DNA from: JAZSNL01 sp045536365
GTDB taxonomy: Bacteria; Bacillota_I; Bacilli_A; ML615J-28; CAG-313
Length of the DNA stretch: 64,000 nucleotides
Direction of reading: 5' to 3'
Assembly: GCA_045536365.1 (NCBI GenBank)
Contig: JAZSNL010000018.1
Coordinates: 1 to 64,000, forward strand
A model generated the notes under the pieces. It worked only from the letters and a program-made list of their open reading frames with translations, searched no databases and was not told where the DNA came from. Made by a program: the position numbers and the translations under genes. Shown here piece by piece: positions 61,779 to 64,000 of this stretch; the first letter of the stretch is position 1, and every line of letters starts with the position of its first letter.

Positions 61779-62838
61779 AAATATAATCATTAGAAATATT
61801 TATTATATGTTATCTTATGTAATTCCTTCATTAAATGAAACTGTATTGACAAAGTTAGATTATGAAGACTTTGAAAATGGAACAGAACTTTTAGCGTATA
61901 TTTTAGATATAACAGTAAGTGATTTAATTAAACAAGGAATATATAAAGAATACATTTACGAACAAGATTCGCTAAAAAAAGTAAAAGGAAAGATTAATAT
62001 TACCGAAACTATCAAAAATCGAGTAAATAATATTAATATGATTAATTGCTTATATGATGAATTATCAATTAATAATATTTATAATAAGATAATAAAAAAA
62101 ACAATGGTTAATTTATTAGTTGATAACGATTTATCAATTGAACTAAAAAAGAAAATAAAAAGAAAACTAGGATATTTTAATAATGTTGAATTACTAAATG
62201 ATTTAAATAATATTAATTGGAAAAAACTAGATTATAATTCGACAAACAGAAGATGTGAATTAGTTATTAATATATGTTATTTACTATATACTAAGAAAAT
62301 CAATTCTACGGGAAACTCTAATATGATTTTCAAAAACTTCGATGTGTTAAGACCTGAATATATTTTTGAAAAATTCGTGTTGAATTTCTATAAAAAACAT
62401 TATAAAAAATTAGGAATCGATGCTAATTCAAAATTTATAAACTGGAATAACACGGGGAACAATAATACATTTGAAGAAGAAAACTTCATCAAATTTTTAC
62501 CTAATATGAAAGCAGATATTATTTTAGAAAATGATCAAAAAGTATTAATAATTGATACAAAGTTTTATAACCAAATTTATTCAATGCATTATAAAGCAAC
62601 TTTTAATTCTAATAATCTATATCAAATATTTACTTATGTTAACAATTATAAAAATGCAGTTCCGAGTAAAAAAGTTTCTGGAATGCTATTATATGCAAAA
62701 ACAATAGATGAAAAAGTTGAATGGTCTAAATTAAAAATAGGTGAAAATGATTTTTATGTCTATTGTATAGATCTGAATAAAGATTTTGAATCAATAAAAG
62801 ATCAACTAAATGTAATTTACTCTAAAGTTTTTCTTTAA
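61771..62838 (+). CDS. mcrC: McrC-type nuclease subunit
   Basis: 355 residues. The N-terminal part matches McrC (RNIYYMLSYV, then LLAYILDITVSDLIKQGIYK and VKGKINITETIKNR). The C-terminal endonuclease has PNMKADIIL (Asp249) and LIIDTKFY (Asp262, Lys264), the PD-(D/E)XK site of McrC. Starts inside the end of mcrB. Intact. Together with McrB it forms a type IV modification-dependent restriction enzyme. The next gene, an SF1 helicase, starts 30 bp later with GGAGG and is probably in the same operon. Confidence 0.92.
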   Translation: MNKNIIIRNIYYMLSYVIPSLNETVLTKLDYEDFENGTELLAYILDITVSDLIKQGIYKEYIYEQDSLKKVKGKINITETIKNRVNNINMINCLYDELSINNIYNKIIKKTMVNLLVDNDLSIELKKKIKRKLGYFNNVELLNDLNNINWKKLDYNSTNRRCELVINICYLLYTKKINSTGNSNMIFKNFDVLRPEYIFEKFVLNFYKKHYKKLGIDANSKFINWNNTGNNNTFEEENFIKFLPNMKADIILENDQKVLIIDTKFYNQIYSMHYKATFNSNNLYQIFTYVNNYKNAVPSKKVSGMLLYAKTIDEKVEWSKLKIGENDFYVYCIDLNKDFESIKDQLNVIYSKVFL

Positions 62839-62868
62839 AATAATAAAATATTTTAATAGGAGGTAATC

Positions 62869-64000
62869 ATGGAAATTAGAGGAATAAATGAATATGAACA
62901 CTTAATATTAAAATATAATGAAAATACGAAAATATTTGAAGATATTACTAGACAAGTTAAATATCTTAAATTAAATGAAAATTTATGGGTTATTGTATTT
63001 ACTAATAATAAAGAATACCATTTTAAAGAAGCATATATAAGAGTAAGTATTAATCATATTAATATAGAAATAGTAAATAAAGATGTTTTGTTAAATGGTA
63101 AAAAGATCAAAATAAGAAAAATTATTAAATATGATAATTTAGGATATAAAGTGTTTTTTGATAATTATTCAAGATATTATTATAAAATTAATATTACAGA
63201 AAATACTATTGAAATAAATGATAATAAAATAAGTATATCTAATACTAAAAATATTATATTTGACTATTATAAAAATCTTGCAAGATACGCAAGTAATATT
63301 TCAAAAGATGAAATAAGTATAGAAACATTATTATATAAATTATATGAAAAAATAGATCACGTTAATCATGTAAGTGTCCTATATAGTTATACTAATCAAG
63401 AATTTAAAAAAATAGCATATAATAAAAATAGATTAATATTTCCTTTTTCAACTAATAATTCACAAAATACAGCAATACATAATACATTTACAAATAATCT
63501 TTCAGTTATATCTGGTCCTCCAGGAACAGGTAAAACTCAAGTAATATTAAACATTATTTCTAACGCAATATATTCTAATAAAAAAATTGCGGTGATATCT
63601 AATAATAATACAGCAGTAGAAAATGTTTATACTAAAATGAAAGAATATGATTTAGATTTTCTCCTTGCTTATCTAGGTAATAAAGATAATGTAAATAAGT
63701 TCTTTTTAAATGAAACTTCATTACAAGAAAAAATCAATCGTTTCTCATCATGTAAAAATTATGAAAAACAAATATGTGAATGTAAAAATGTTTTAGAAAA
63801 TTTAAATCAATATAACACTGATATAAAACAATTAGATTATAAAATAAATAAAATAGAAACTGAACAAAAACATTTTAATAATAAACAATTTTGTATAGAA
63901 GAATTAGAAATACCAGTTGATAATTATGAACAATTATTAAATATTCAAAAATATTTAATATCTATTAAAAAATTAAATTTTATTAACAAACTAATATTAA
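62869..64000 (+). CDS. SF1 (UPF1-like) helicase, partial at the right edge
   Basis: Open from ATG 62869 (AGGAGGTAAT upstream) through the window end: 377 codons without a stop. The N-terminal about 200 residues are beta-rich, followed by Walker A SGPPGTGKTQVILNIISNA (motif from residue 216) and AVISNNNTAVENVYTKM (motif Ia), the pattern of AAA_11/UPF1-like SF1 helicases. A coiled-coil-like insertion (about 290-365) follows. It is placed 30 bp after mcrC, so it likely belongs to the McrBC defence operon. The helicase C-terminal half and any fused nuclease are outside the window. Confidence 0.85.
   Translation, partial: MEIRGINEYEHLILKYNENTKIFEDITRQVKYLKLNENLWVIVFTNNKEYHFKEAYIRVSINHINIEIVNKDVLLNGKKIKIRKIIKYDNLGYKVFFDNYSRYYYKINITENTIEINDNKISISNTKNIIFDYYKNLARYASNISKDEISIETLLYKLYEKIDHVNHVSVLYSYTNQEFKKIAYNKNRLIFPFSTNNSQNTAIHNTFTNNLSVISGPPGTGKTQVILNIISNAIYSNKKIAVISNNNTAVENVYTKMKEYDLDFLLAYLGNKDNVNKFFLNETSLQEKINRFSSCKNYEKQICECKNVLENLNQYNTDIKQLDYKINKIETEQKHFNNKQFCIEELEIPVDNYEQLLNIQKYLISIKKLNFINKLIL

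Overview
The window is a very AT-rich bacterial chromosome segment. It opens with the tail of an rRNA operon (5S rRNA plus tRNA-Asn). Genes use the standard code: TGA terminates several clear genes and Trp is TGG. Ribosome-binding sites are GGAGG-like and promoters are sigma-A type with 17-bp spacers. Low GC, BspA-type LRR and Listeria-Bacteroides (InlB B) repeat surface proteins, MBG/GLUG-like adhesin domains and clostridial-style radical SAM peptide systems suggest a host-associated low-GC Gram-positive lineage (Erysipelotrichia, Acholeplasma-like or other gut Bacilli/Mycoplasmatota). The taxonomy is inference.

Layout. 1-4.5 kb: 5S rRNA, tRNA-Asn, an EamA exporter, a convergent MacB/FtsX-type ABC exporter operon and tRNA-Glu. 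4.5-11.65 kb: a segment bounded by two 43-bp near-identical direct repeats, the first starting at the CCA end of tRNA-Glu; it holds a bPH-like membrane protein, a decayed ORF patch, a 1622-aa protein (J-domain, charged coiled coil, membrane span, about nine InlB-type repeats, LRRs) and a nuclease-like protein. 11.7-18.7 kb: a metallopeptidase, lipoproteins, and a TetR regulator with a 1156-aa cell-wall/membrane adhesin. 19-22.3 kb: an HNH nuclease, then a compact RiPP-type cluster: a 37-aa precursor ending CHCSCSK, a radical SAM/SPASM maturase and an R2K-like ATP-grasp ligase. 22.3-23.4 kb: an IS graveyard and a broken DUF2075 gene.

From about 23.4 kb to the right edge the window is a dense defence island. 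In order it carries: a nucleoside phosphorylase-fold protein coupled to a PIN-like nuclease; a beta-class DNA methyltransferase coupled to a DGQHR (DndB-like) protein; a fused methyltransferase-specificity protein with a substituted catalytic motif; a complete type I R-M operon (hsdM-hsdS-hsdR) with a DUF2971 gene; an IS21 istA fossil; an SDH/ClpP-fold protease with a 59-aa partner; an aminotransferase-TIR pair; a second complete type I R-M operon whose HsdS carries EcoR124-like TAEL spacer repeats; an XRE-like regulator with its own operator; and mcrB-mcrC followed by a UPF1-like SF1 helicase running off the right edge.

Between the TIR pair and the second type I system is a five-gene operon (45.4-52.0 kb) flanked by 72-bp direct repeats. 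It contains BspA-LRR proteins, a protein starting MKIRTDFVTNSSSSSY and a radical SAM/SPASM enzyme with unusual cysteine spacing. This operon and the 20-22 kb RiPP cluster are the best candidates for incompletely described systems. No searches could be run, so family calls rest on visible motifs and recalled family knowledge.
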